A stretch of 64,000 bases of DNA from DRGT01 sp035685445 (lineage in GTDB: Archaea > Thermoproteota > Nitrososphaeria > Nitrososphaerales > Nitrosopumilaceae): NCBI GenBank assembly GCA_035685445.1, contig DASSAK010000008.1, positions 1 to 64,000 on the forward strand, read 5' to 3'. The notes below the pieces were generated by a model. The model searched no databases, had not been told where the DNA came from, and saw only the letters and a list, made by a program, of their open reading frames with translations. Shown here piece by piece: positions 50,857 through 59,551 of the stretch. The position numbers were made by a program, and so were the translations under genes. The first letter of the stretch is position 1. Each line of letters opens with the position of its first letter.

Positions 50857-52422
50857 ATGCAAGCACTAAGTTTACGTCACGATACTCTAATTGAAATAGC
50901 TACATTTCTTGTTCGACGTTGGGCCGGAGAAGAAAATGTTACTGTAGAATTTTCAGATAAAACTGATATTAGAACTAGATTAAAGGAAAAAAGAGTAATC
51001 TTATCACCTATAGAAAAATTTGTAGGTGATGATTTTCAAAGGTATAGACAATTTCGTGCTGCATTGTGGTATGAAGCAATGAGAATAAAATTTTGTAAGA
51101 AGATTCTCAGTAACGATCATGCCTTTGGTTTTATTCTTAACACAATTGAAACGAGAAGAATAGAATTACTTGGAAGAAAAATTTGGAGAGGGATGGATGA
51201 AGAAATTATTTTTAATTATGGTTTTCAATGGAATTATAGACCATTATTAAACTCAATCTATGGAAAAGCAAGAATAGTTGAAGCGTTTTTTCAATATTTC
51301 TTATTTGGATCAATTAAGGGGGAAGTTCAAGCAAGTCATTACGACAAAATACACAATGCGTCTGAATATGCAAAAAAAGTTCTTCAAAGGGCAATTGACA
51401 ACAATTATGAAACAGAATGGATTGAAAAGCAAATTCCAGAAATAATCAAAATTTTAGATATTGATTCATTGATGACAATTCCTATGGCACTTCCAAAAAT
51501 GAAGCTAGGTATGCCAGTTTCAGAAGAAGAACTCCTAAAAGCTCTCATCAAAGTTTCAAAACATCGTGAAGGTGATTTTGGAAAAGTTGATCCAAAAGCA
51601 ACAATCAAAGGAGAAAATGTGTTTGATGAATACAAAGTTCTCCTTGATGAAAATAAGAAAAATGAAAACAAAGGTCTTGGTCCTGAAACAATTGGAGTGA
51701 AGATTCCAAAATCAACAAGCGTGGATGAAACCACAATTTATGATTTAGATCTTATTAACAATCTAAAAACTAAATTTAAAAATTGGAAATCTGGCTGGAA
51801 AGAGCATCATCTACGTTCTGGAGAAGAATTTGATGAAGAGTCATATATTGAAGGACATGAACCTTTTTTCACCGATATTAAAAAAACTATTAAAACAAAA
51901 ATTGTAATTCTTCTAGATCACTCGTCTAGTATTTCATCAGATCAACTAGAATACAAAAAAGCAACCTTGGCTTTATGTGAAGTTCTTTCATATCTGAAAA
52001 TAAAATTTGCAGTATATGCATTCAGTACACAGGCACGCTCAGTTGTCTGTTGGCTCATAAAACCAGAAGATGTAAAATGGAATAATGTTTGTGCAAAAAG
52101 ACTAGCACAAATTGATGCAAATGGGAGTACTCCATTAGCTGAAGTGTATGACAAGATGTATCCAATCATGCAATCAAAAAGACCAGATATTTTTCTGACA
52201 CTTACAGATGGTGAACCTTCAGATACTGCTGCGGTTCGTTCAATGTTAAAATCATTCAAATCAATGGGAATTAAGATGGTTGCACTTGGTTTAGGTCCAA
52301 ATACTATGCGTGCTACAATGATTGCAAATAATCTAAGATATTTAGGATATGAGAGAACGCTTGCAGTAAGTAGATTAAATGATATTCCAAAAAAAGTTCT
52401 AAATGTTTTAGGAGGAAGTTAA
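50857..52422 (+). CDS. VWA-domain protein (NorD/CbbO-like)
   Basis: A C-terminal von Willebrand A domain with the metal site ILLDHSSSIS (about 349) and TLTDGEPSDT (about 447) follows a long helical N-terminus. It starts at the base after the MoxR stop, so the two are translated from one mRNA. Together they resemble NirQ/NorD or CbbQ/CbbO activators. The client is unknown; AMO and other metalloenzymes of this organism are possibilities. Confidence 0.88.
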   Translation: MQALSLRHDTLIEIATFLVRRWAGEENVTVEFSDKTDIRTRLKEKRVILSPIEKFVGDDFQRYRQFRAALWYEAMRIKFCKKILSNDHAFGFILNTIETRRIELLGRKIWRGMDEEIIFNYGFQWNYRPLLNSIYGKARIVEAFFQYFLFGSIKGEVQASHYDKIHNASEYAKKVLQRAIDNNYETEWIEKQIPEIIKILDIDSLMTIPMALPKMKLGMPVSEEELLKALIKVSKHREGDFGKVDPKATIKGENVFDEYKVLLDENKKNENKGLGPETIGVKIPKSTSVDETTIYDLDLINNLKTKFKNWKSGWKEHHLRSGEEFDEESYIEGHEPFFTDIKKTIKTKIVILLDHSSSISSDQLEYKKATLALCEVLSYLKIKFAVYAFSTQARSVVCWLIKPEDVKWNNVCAKRLAQIDANGSTPLAEVYDKMYPIMQSKRPDIFLTLTDGEPSDTAAVRSMLKSFKSMGIKMVALGLGPNTMRATMIANNLRYLGYERTLAVSRLNDIPKKVLNVLGGS

Positions 52423-52480
52423 CCTGAAAAATTTCTGCACAATGGGAAAGTTCTAAATTAAGTAAAAATAAAACGATTGT

Positions 52481-54016
52481 ATGGACAACATTCTACTTGA
52501 ACGCTTTGAACAAGAAATATGGACTAAGGTTCCTCACATAGAAAAAAAGGACGGAGAAGCAAAGGTTGTCAATGCTACACCTTTGATTGACATTACTGAG
52601 GATTTGAAAGAATGTGCAAAAAATGTGTTTAACATTAATCTTGCTAATACAGATCTAAAAGTTTTCGGCAAGTTTGATTCTGACTTGTTAACAGGCTCGA
52701 TTAAAGTCAGACCTGCAGTACACATAATACATGATGCCATTGTTACAGGTAAGCTTTCAAATGGACAAACAATAATTGAAGCTACTTCAGGTAACTTTGG
52801 AATAGCACTTGGTTTGTTATCTAAACTGGGACTAAATGTAGTTGCACTTGTTTCAAGAAAACTACAAGAAGGAGTCTTTGAAGAGTTAAGAAACGAGAAC
52901 ATACGCATCATGGACCTTGACATGGACATATGTCCTGCTCCAGGAATGAAAGATAATCCAAATCTTTTGGCGGCAAAAGCAACAGCAGCAAATATTCGTT
53001 CACAGTTATCTGAACTGGGTTTTGATCCTGCCGTCTTTGATAAAGAATATTCTGAGATAGAATCACTTTTAGCAGCACAAGACATCATAAACTTGGCAAA
53101 AGTTCTTGCAAAGATTTACGGATGTTTCTGTCCAGAACAGTATGATAATGAATTGAATATTGATGTGCATAGAACGGTTACCGCATCTGAAATAGATCAA
53201 CAATTACATGAACAAGGAAATTCGTTAGAGGACTTTGAAGTCGTATGCACCTTTGGTACAGGTGGCACCTCGGGGGGTTTGAGTAGATACTTGTCTGAAA
53301 AATATGGGAAAAAATCTCTGCATGTAGTGTTCCCCCCAAGCAATCAGGATGTTGCAGGAATTAGAACAAAAGACAAGGCATCTGGCTTGACATTATATGA
53401 ACCTGAGAAATATGCTGGACAACACGAAGTAGACTTTGAACAAGCAAAACTTCTTCTAAAGTTTTTTGTAGACAAAGGTCACAACATAGGAGAAAGTAGT
53501 GCTCTTGCACTTTATTCGGTAATTCAAATGGCAAACTTTGGTGGAGGTAGAAAGTTTGTTGTAATAATTGCTGATGGGATAGACAAGTACAAAAAGAATC
53601 TAGAAGAGATGTCTAAGGAGAATAAGCCCCAGATATCTCTACAAGAAGCTGCATCAAACATAGATGATTATGATAAAGTAATCTGGATTCATACCCAGTA
53701 TACTCCACGCGAAGAAGGAATAGAGGTAATTGCAAAATCGCTTGGCGTTGATAAAAGCAAAATCTCTGTTCCAAAGGCAAGAACTGTAGATCAATTGTTA
53801 GCAACGCAACAAATTCCAGAAGAGTTAAGTAAAGATCTGAGAGGATCTAAAGGTAAATCATTGCTTGTTTGTATGGCAGGCAATACTTCGTTGATGGCTG
53901 TAAAAGTGCTTGAAAGTAAAGGAATTGTAACTCAAAGTTTGAATGGCGGGATATCAGAACTGCCAGAAGCAAAAACTAAACCAATTCCTGAATTGATTAA
54001 AGTGGCTACAGAATAG
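52481..54016 (+). CDS. cysteine synthase-like PLP enzyme fused to a rhodanese-like domain
   Basis: Residues 35-375 look like a fold-type II PLP enzyme: GSIKVRPAV with the Schiff-base Lys (about 75), TSGNFGIALG (about 103) and FGTGGTSGGLS (about 265). Residues 385-500 look like a rhodanese domain with DYDKVIWIHTQY and the active loop CMAGNTS (Cys about 463) followed by LNGGI. The enzyme may make cysteine or homocysteine and pass a persulfide. The function is inferred from domains only. Confidence 0.78.
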   Translation: MDNILLERFEQEIWTKVPHIEKKDGEAKVVNATPLIDITEDLKECAKNVFNINLANTDLKVFGKFDSDLLTGSIKVRPAVHIIHDAIVTGKLSNGQTIIEATSGNFGIALGLLSKLGLNVVALVSRKLQEGVFEELRNENIRIMDLDMDICPAPGMKDNPNLLAAKATAANIRSQLSELGFDPAVFDKEYSEIESLLAAQDIINLAKVLAKIYGCFCPEQYDNELNIDVHRTVTASEIDQQLHEQGNSLEDFEVVCTFGTGGTSGGLSRYLSEKYGKKSLHVVFPPSNQDVAGIRTKDKASGLTLYEPEKYAGQHEVDFEQAKLLLKFFVDKGHNIGESSALALYSVIQMANFGGGRKFVVIIADGIDKYKKNLEEMSKENKPQISLQEAASNIDDYDKVIWIHTQYTPREEGIEVIAKSLGVDKSKISVPKARTVDQLLATQQIPEELSKDLRGSKGKSLLVCMAGNTSLMAVKVLESKGIVTQSLNGGISELPEAKTKPIPELIKVATE

Positions 54017-54057
54017 TATGAAATAGGTAATAATGTCGAAGTAATAACAGATGTTAA

Positions 54058-54513
54058 ATGAAGTGTCTTTCTGTTTCACAGCCTTTTGCCGACTTGATAG
54101 TATCTGGCAAAAAAACTATAGAGCTTAGAAAATGGAATACTAGTTTTCGTGGAGAATTTTTAGTTCATTCTCCATTGAAAATTAGAATAAATGACTGTAA
54201 AAGATTAAAAATTTCAAAAAAACTTGTGGTTGGAGCTATTATTGGAAAAGCTGAGATCATCGATGTAAAAAAATATAATTCAAGATTAGAAGTTAAAGCT
54301 GATTCCAAAAGACATCTTGCTTCACCAGATTTTTTTGATAGAAAATATGGTTTTGTTTTAAAAAATCCAAAGACATTTCGAATTCCAATTCCTTGTAAAG
54401 GAAAACTAGGTTTTTTTGATGTTGAGATTCCTAAAAATAAAATCAGAAAAAATGAATTAACATTAGACATCATCGATGAAGAACAAAGATATCGATTAGT
54501 AGGACATCATTAA
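54058..54513 (+). CDS. ASCH-domain protein
   Basis: The 151-residue protein starts MKCLSVSQPFADLIVSGKKT and continues with IELRKWNTSFRGEFLVH, matching the ASCH (PUA-like) RNA-binding fold. It may bind RNA or a modified base. It is 42 bp after the fusion gene. Confidence 0.85.
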   Translation: MKCLSVSQPFADLIVSGKKTIELRKWNTSFRGEFLVHSPLKIRINDCKRLKISKKLVVGAIIGKAEIIDVKKYNSRLEVKADSKRHLASPDFFDRKYGFVLKNPKTFRIPIPCKGKLGFFDVEIPKNKIRKNELTLDIIDEEQRYRLVGHH

Positions 54514-54544
54514 AAATTCTAAATTTGGAGAAAAATTTACTATC

Positions 54545-54554
54545 TATATATAAA
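54545..54554 (+). promoter_or_regulatory. TATA box of tbp
   Basis: TATATATAAA-type sequence CTATATATAA ends about 23 bp before the tbp ATG (centre 27 bp), as expected for a leaderless TBP transcript. AGGAG just before the ATG would then be at or past the transcript start. Confidence 0.6.
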
Positions 54555-54576
54555 GGGCTTTAAAAGGAGACTAAAA

Positions 54577-55140
54577 ATGCCGCAAACAAAGCCAATAGTT
54601 AGTGTTGAAAACGTTGTAGCTTCTGCATCGGTGGACCAAAAAATTGATCTAAATGAAGTAACAAAAAAATTTCCAGATACAGAATATCATCCTGATCAGT
54701 TTCCTGGTTTGGTATTTAGATTAAAAACACCAAGAACTGCGACATTGATTTTTCGAACGGGCAAAATGGTTTGCACCGGAGCAAAATCTGAAGAAATGGC
54801 AATAAAAGCTGTTAGAACAGTAGTACAAAAACTTAGAAAGGGAAGAATTAAAATTAAAAAAGATGCAATAATTGTTGTTCAAAACATTGTAGCTGCTATT
54901 AACTTGGGTGGGAAAATTCATCTTGAAAGAGCTGCAAGGGTATTACCACGAAGTATGTATGAACCTGAACAATTCCCAGGTTTGATTCACAGAATGCTTG
55001 ATCCAAAAACTGTAATTTTGTTATTTGCTTCTGGAAAACTTGTTTGTACTGGAGCTAAAAAAGAGGCAGATGTATATCGTTCTGTTCATAATTTACATTC
55101 ACTATTAGAAGAAAAAGAACTTATGGTATACAACGAGTAG
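54577..55140 (+). CDS. tbp: TATA-box-binding protein
   Basis: The 187-residue archaeal TBP is a tandem pair of about 90-residue repeats: VENVVASASVDQKIDLNEV and VQNIVAAINLGGKIHLERA start each half, and YHPDQFPGLVFRL/YEPEQFPGLIHRM with TGAKSEEMA/TGAKKEADV mark the saddle. It begins transcription at TATA boxes, including those noted in this window. Confidence 0.97.
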   Translation: MPQTKPIVSVENVVASASVDQKIDLNEVTKKFPDTEYHPDQFPGLVFRLKTPRTATLIFRTGKMVCTGAKSEEMAIKAVRTVVQKLRKGRIKIKKDAIIVVQNIVAAINLGGKIHLERAARVLPRSMYEPEQFPGLIHRMLDPKTVILLFASGKLVCTGAKKEADVYRSVHNLHSLLEEKELMVYNE

Positions 55141-55146
55141 ATAGTT

Positions 55147-55461
55147 GTGATTTATTCAGTTAAAGCTAAATTTATTGAAGATAAGATGGAAGAATTTTAT
55201 AGAAAATTAATTGACGGCACAATTAAGAATCAAAAGCCGGATGGGCAAGAAATTGTAAATTCTATGAAACGTGCAAAAATTACAGCGCCAAATACAATTG
55301 AATGGTCTGAAATGTGTTTTTGTTCACCACCATTAAAACATGAAAGAGAAACTATCTACAATAATTTTTTTACAAATATAGAGACAAAAATTATAAGTGA
55401 TTATACAGATTTTGATGGTGAATTATTTTTTGAGTTTTTGGAAAAACAATTTAAAAATTAA
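55147..55461 (+). CDS. unknown 104-residue protein
   Basis: GTG start, 6 bp after tbp. Mixed alpha/beta with Cys near CFCSPP. No family recognised. It could be part of the tbp transcript. Confidence 0.66.
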   Translation: MIYSVKAKFIEDKMEEFYRKLIDGTIKNQKPDGQEIVNSMKRAKITAPNTIEWSEMCFCSPPLKHERETIYNNFFTNIETKIISDYTDFDGELFFEFLEKQFKN

Positions 55462-55469
55462 GACTTTTC

Positions 55470-55748
55470 TTAAATTAAATAGATATTTATTAATTGTTTT
55501 TTATCAGTTTTTTCTGGGATTTTAAAAGATGGCACAATTGAAGTTTGAATTATTTTTCCCTGAGAGCGTATTTTGATAGCATGAGTTTTTGTGAAAATTT
55601 GTGATTGTTTAGAAAGTTGTTTTATTTTCCATTTTCTATCGCACTGACTACAAACCGTAAAGTAAGTATCATTTTCATTCTCCAACCAATGTTGAAGGAT
55701 CTTATTGTGACCAATAATCATACATCCTAGATATCTTAGTATTTTCAC
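55470..55748 (-). CDS. unknown 92-residue protein with CxxC
   Basis: A minus-strand ORF converging on the previous gene. It contains CSQCDRKWK and a basic tail, suggesting a zinc-binding or RNA-binding role. Not recognised; the coding nature is moderately supported by an ATG start and regular codon use. Confidence 0.58.
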   Translation of the reverse strand: MKILRYLGCMIIGHNKILQHWLENENDTYFTVCSQCDRKWKIKQLSKQSQIFTKTHAIKIRSQGKIIQTSIVPSFKIPEKTDKKQLINIYLI

Positions 55749-55881
55749 AGGTTTTCCTCAAAATTTGGTTTTTTCATATTTGATGTATTAAATTGTTAGT
55801 AAATTGAATAAACTTGTTAGACCAAGTAGCCTCAACAAGATAATCTTTTAATTTGATTAAAAAAGATTCCAAAAGGGCACT

Positions 55882-56217
55882 ATGAAAAGAATTGACGCCA
55901 TGATTCCAAGTATTAGGAGAAATGTTGTTGTTGATGCAATTATGAAAGCTGGTGCAAAAGGTGTCACAATCGCTGAAGCTAGAGGAAAAGGTTCTGGTGA
56001 AAGGCCTCTTGTAAGAGGTCCACGTGCTGCTGCAAGATACGTTGCTGAATATAACAGAACAGATTGTATTTCAGTAATTCTTGAAGATTCTAAAGTTAAC
56101 GACATGGTTAATGCAATAATAAATGCTGCACATACTGGAAAAGCAGGTGATGGAAAAATATTTGTTTCTACAGTTGAAGAAACCTATGATGTAGGAACCA
56201 AATCAAAAATAATGTAA
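55882..56217 (+). CDS. PII-family signalling protein (GlnB/GlnK-like)
   Basis: The 111-residue protein begins MKRIDAMIPSIRRNVVVDAI and ends with the B loop TGKAGDGKIFVS (85-96) and VEETYDVGTKS. PII senses ADP/ATP and 2-oxoglutarate. The T loop (36-56, GKGSGERPLVRGPRAAARY) is of unusual composition and lacks the Tyr that is uridylylated in bacteria. No ammonium transporter gene adjoins it. Confidence 0.9.
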   Translation: MKRIDAMIPSIRRNVVVDAIMKAGAKGVTIAEARGKGSGERPLVRGPRAAARYVAEYNRTDCISVILEDSKVNDMVNAIINAAHTGKAGDGKIFVSTVEETYDVGTKSKIM

Positions 56218-56243
56218 TTAATTTTGTATTAGTTTTAGATAAT

Positions 56244-57092
56244 TCAGAACTTGGTTCTAATCTTTGAAATTAGTATTGCAGGAGCTACAAAGTACATTCC
56301 AACATTCATAAGTATAATTCCAATCCCATAACCAAGCATTTCTTGCTCTGAATCAATATCAACATGATTTAGAATTGATAGTGACATTAACAAGGGTGTA
56401 ATTGTAATCTTTACTGATTCCTTAAATGCATAGTTTTGTCTTTCCCAATCAGCTATTGTAGGTGAAAAAGAATAGTAGATTTTATTGAATAATTCCATAA
56501 AAGATGATCCTGAATCAGTTTGAAGCAAAGTGTTGTCTCTAGTCTCTCGCAATAACTGTACTTGTGGTGAAAGCTCAGAACCATATGTTGCAGTTGCAAT
56601 TAGACATCCACCTCCTTCAGGAGTTTGGATCTCTGTTGTAGAACATTTTCCATCAATTAGAATTTCTCCTGGTTTGCAAACAGGTTCTTTGATTTCTTCT
56701 TTAACTTCTGTTTTATTTTCACGAGTCATTGCAGGAGTCGGATCAACTACTCCAGTTTGGGCTTCCTCGGCACTTTCTGCGATTTCAAGTGCAACATAGT
56801 ATCTACTTTTTTCAATAAGTTTTTCATATCTATCTGGACCATTATACGTCCAAAGTGGATCGTTGTATAAGCTTACACAAACTCTGGATTCAATTGAATG
56901 CTTATGATGATCAAAAAACTTGTTTCCAAGTATCTGGTATAGTGATAAGTTTTCTTCACACCACTCTATTCCATTTTGTGTAAAGGCATCATTGGCAAAA
57001 AATGGAGTGGCAGCATCTACTGAATAAATGTCAGATAATGGCGGTAAGGATATCGTAACGATTACAAAAATCACCATTAATTTTGATATCAA
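56244..57092 (-). CDS. membrane protein with CFI-box-type motif (CLIATATYGS)
   Basis: An N-terminal signal anchor, a region with several Cys-pairs (CKPGEILIDGKC), the CLIATATYGSELSPQVQLLRE motif and a terminal pair of membrane helices give a protein of 282 residues. The motif CxIATAxYGS is widespread in prokaryotic exported proteins of unknown function. TTG start; the in-frame ATG at 57077 is an alternative. Confidence 0.75.
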   Translation of the reverse strand: MISKLMVIFVIVTISLPPLSDIYSVDAATPFFANDAFTQNGIEWCEENLSLYQILGNKFFDHHKHSIESRVCVSLYNDPLWTYNGPDRYEKLIEKSRYYVALEIAESAEEAQTGVVDPTPAMTRENKTEVKEEIKEPVCKPGEILIDGKCSTTEIQTPEGGGCLIATATYGSELSPQVQLLRETRDNTLLQTDSGSSFMELFNKIYYSFSPTIADWERQNYAFKESVKITITPLLMSLSILNHVDIDSEQEMLGYGIGIILMNVGMYFVAPAILISKIRTKF

Positions 57093-57177
57093 GGTTCAAA
57101 GTGATATTGATTCACCAAAAGATAATACTTTCTACTAATTTACGGATTTATCTAGACGAATAAAAATTCGTTACAAA

Positions 57178-57861
57178 TTATCTTTTAAAACTAAATGTAA
57201 TTTGTTCATTTTCGTTTCCATGTTTCATTTTTAATGTATATGTTCCACTGTTTTCCCATCCAGAGCCACCGGCGATGGCCAAAGTAGAATATTCACCACT
57301 TTCTTTAATCTTGATGTCTTCTGCCCAAATCAATTCTCCATTTGGATTTTCAATTGATAAATTTATTGTGTTTCCAAGTGATTTTTTTGATTTTCCAGAA
57401 ATTGAAATTATATCGCCTTCATTATATGAAGATTGATCTAAATCTAACAACCCAGAACTTGGAACAATCACAGGATTGTTGGAACCAACATCAATCTCAT
57501 TTGTTCCCAGCAACACTGCCGCAATTATTGCTAGTACAATTGCAGCTCCGCCAATTATTACTTTGATGTTTGTTTTGTCTTTAGGTTTATGTGTTACAAT
57601 AGTCGAAGTGTGAAGTTGTGGCGATGTGGTAGGAACTTGTTCTTGAGGGGATAAAATTTCTGTAAGTTTTTCTGGAGGGGTTTCTACTTTAGGTTCTGGG
57701 GGTTTTCTTAAATCTTCAATTAATTTTCTAACATAATTTCTCTCATAATTTGAAATTGCTTCATTGTTTTCAGCAGCACGTTTGATTTGCTCAAGGACTT
57801 TTTTATCACCTATGTCTTTGTTAAGCAGTTCCTTTACATTGTCAAGTATATCTTCTGGCAT
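57178..57861 (-). CDS. membrane protein with external beta-domain
   Basis: N-terminal cytoplasmic part with helices (about 1-70), a Pro/Thr linker, one membrane helix (IKVIIGGAAIVLAIIAAVLLG) and a C-terminal beta-sandwich-type domain with repeated strands (LDLDQSSYNEGDIISISGKS). The gene is the second of a pair with 57863-58225 (1-bp gap). Function unknown. Confidence 0.7.
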   Translation of the reverse strand: MPEDILDNVKELLNKDIGDKKVLEQIKRAAENNEAISNYERNYVRKLIEDLRKPPEPKVETPPEKLTEILSPQEQVPTTSPQLHTSTIVTHKPKDKTNIKVIIGGAAIVLAIIAAVLLGTNEIDVGSNNPVIVPSSGLLDLDQSSYNEGDIISISGKSKKSLGNTINLSIENPNGELIWAEDIKIKESGEYSTLAIAGGSGWENSGTYTLKMKHGNENEQITFSFKR

Positions 57862-57862
57862 C

Positions 57863-58225
57863 TTAGTTAGAATACTTGGATTGCTTTTTAAGCTCTGCTG
57901 CTAATTTGCGGAAAATTTCATTCACGCTCACATCAACAAGGTTGAGAGTAGCGTTTTCCCTTACAATTTGATTTTCAAATTTTTCCTTTATAGCAAAAGA
58001 TACTGATGACCAGTGAAGTACCCCTTTAAGCTGTTCCTCCATAACGATGTTAGTTGTTGGAAAGTTCACTGGTGAAAAGGCCACTCCATCTGCCCATTGC
58101 ATGGTTGGAATTCCTCCGCCTGAGGTTCTACTTGAAAAAGCAATCTGTTTTACCCAATCATCAAATTTGTATTCAATTACTTCATGAATAATGAGTTTTT
58201 TCCATTCTTCTATTGAAATTTCCAT
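57863..58225 (-). CDS. unknown 120-residue soluble protein
   Basis: The start ATG 58225 gives MEISIEEWKKLIIHEVIEYKF. Mixed alpha/beta with a helical C-terminus; no Cys. The stop is one base from the ATG of the next gene, so both form an operon. Not recognised. Confidence 0.68.
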   Translation of the reverse strand: MEISIEEWKKLIIHEVIEYKFDDWVKQIAFSSRTSGGGIPTMQWADGVAFSPVNFPTTNIVMEEQLKGVLHWSSVSFAIKEKFENQIVRENATLNLVDVSVNEIFRKLAAELKKQSKYSN

Positions 58226-58255
58226 CAAATGAAGTAATTTTTAGGGGTAAATAAT

Positions 58256-58432
58256 TTAACGGGATCGAATATTTTTTGCTCGAATAATTACTGTTCTCAC
58301 ATAATCTTTGGCAGTGGAATCTGAAACACCCATCTGTTTTGCTCTATGATATAGATCAAGGTCTCTTGGATTACTGAGATAAAATCTGAGAAGATAATTT
58401 AGTCTGTGTGATCTCTTCTCATCGCTTTTCAT
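58256..58432 (-). CDS. small helix-turn-helix-like protein (58 residues)
   Basis: An ATG frame encodes a basic, helical protein (DEKRSHRLNYLLRFYLSN, DLDLYHRAKQMGVSDSTAKDYVRTV, then RAKNIRSR). The central GVSDSTAKDYVR looks like a recognition helix, and the Arg/Lys-rich ends fit DNA binding. It lies in the space between two genes. Only codon use and composition support it. Confidence 0.66.
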   Translation of the reverse strand: MKSDEKRSHRLNYLLRFYLSNPRDLDLYHRAKQMGVSDSTAKDYVRTVIIRAKNIRSR

Positions 58433-58566
58433 GCTATGAATTTAAATTTTCACTAAAAAAAGACCCAGTATAATGATATTACCTTCAAATCATATATGAA
58501 GTTGTGCCTATTTCGTTTCACTTCATCTTAAAAATGAAATATAAGTAAATTCTGTCAATATAGTAT

Positions 58567-58884
58567 ATGAAGAAAGAATATGTAGTTCGAAGCATTGATT
58601 CTGCCCCAGATGGCGCACCATATGTGATTGTGTCATTATCATCTGCAAAGGAGCTAAAAGAAGGCACTACAAGTCCCCAATCACCATTTGGTCCAAAAGT
58701 TATGGGATTTACAAACATGAATGATATGATGAAAGATCTGAACAAAGTGTTAGGAGGAATGGGAGCGATGCCTGGTGGAATTACTGCAATAAAACTTGAA
58801 ATGCACGAATATAAACAGATGAATCTTTCAGTTGGCGATAAGGTGTTCTTAGAAATAACTAAGGAAGAAAATCTAGGTATATGA
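58567..58884 (+). CDS. unknown 105-residue protein
   Basis: No recognised family. The middle is rich in Met and Gly (MGFTNMNDMMKDLNKVLGGMG), and the C-terminus has a beta-type end (VGDKVFLEITK). It converges on the transaldolase gene with a 1-bp gap. A TATA-like sequence (AATATAGTATATG) is close upstream. Confidence 0.7.
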   Translation: MKKEYVVRSIDSAPDGAPYVIVSLSSAKELKEGTTSPQSPFGPKVMGFTNMNDMMKDLNKVLGGMGAMPGGITAIKLEMHEYKQMNLSVGDKVFLEITKEENLGI

Positions 58885-58885
58885 T

Positions 58886-59551
58886 CTAAATTCTAATATT
58901 TGGATCTTCTGCTTTTAATTTTTCCCAGTCTGCCAAGAAGTTTTTCAAACCAATATCGGTTAATTGGTGTTTTAGCATTTTTCCTAAAACGGCAGGAGGT
59001 AAAGTAACAACATCTGCTCCAATCTTTGCAGCATCAACTACATGCATTGGATGTCGGACACTAGCAACTAGTATTTGAGTTCCAAAATTATAATTTGAAA
59101 AAATTTGTTTAATTTCTTTAATGAGAAGCATTCCATCTTTTCCAACATCATCTAATCTTCCAATAAAAGGACTAACGTATTTTGCACCTGCCTTTGCTGC
59201 CAAAATTGCTTGATTTGGAGAAAAAACAAGGGTAACATTAACCGGGACTCCTTCTGCAGTAAGAGCCTTACACGCTTTAAGGCCATCTGCTGTCATGGGA
59301 CATTTTACTACAACATGTTCACCGTATTTTCGTAATCTACGGCCTTCATCCATCATCCCTTCAAAATCTGTTGCAACAACTTCAAGACTAACATCACCTT
59401 TGATAATGCTAACAATCTCTTCCATTGTTTTATGAGGATCGCTGCCTTCTTTTGATAATAACGATGGGTTTGTTGTAATTCCATCAAGTAGTCCCATATC
59501 ATTATACATCCTGATAGATTCAAGATTAGCAGTATCGAGGAAAATTTTCAT
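58886..59551 (-). CDS. tal: transaldolase (TalC/fructose-6-phosphate aldolase-type)
   Basis: The 221-residue barrel has FLDTANLESIRMY, the substrate Asp, GITTNPSLLSKEG, HVVVKCPMTADGL (Lys Schiff base, about 84) and LVASVRHPMHVV. It is the short TalC type. It transfers dihydroxyacetone units between sugar phosphates. Its start overlaps the transketolase C gene end (4 bp). Confidence 0.93.
   Translation of the reverse strand: MKIFLDTANLESIRMYNDMGLLDGITTNPSLLSKEGSDPHKTMEEIVSIIKGDVSLEVVATDFEGMMDEGRRLRKYGEHVVVKCPMTADGLKACKALTAEGVPVNVTLVFSPNQAILAAKAGAKYVSPFIGRLDDVGKDGMLLIKEIKQIFSNYNFGTQILVASVRHPMHVVDAAKIGADVVTLPPAVLGKMLKHQLTDIGLKNFLADWEKLKAEDPNIRI

Noticed and set aside
52534..53088. 184-residue minus-strand ORF
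   Set aside because: It lies wholly inside the cysteine synthase-like gene, has a low-complexity Ser/Phe composition and no promoter; a shadow of the coding strand.
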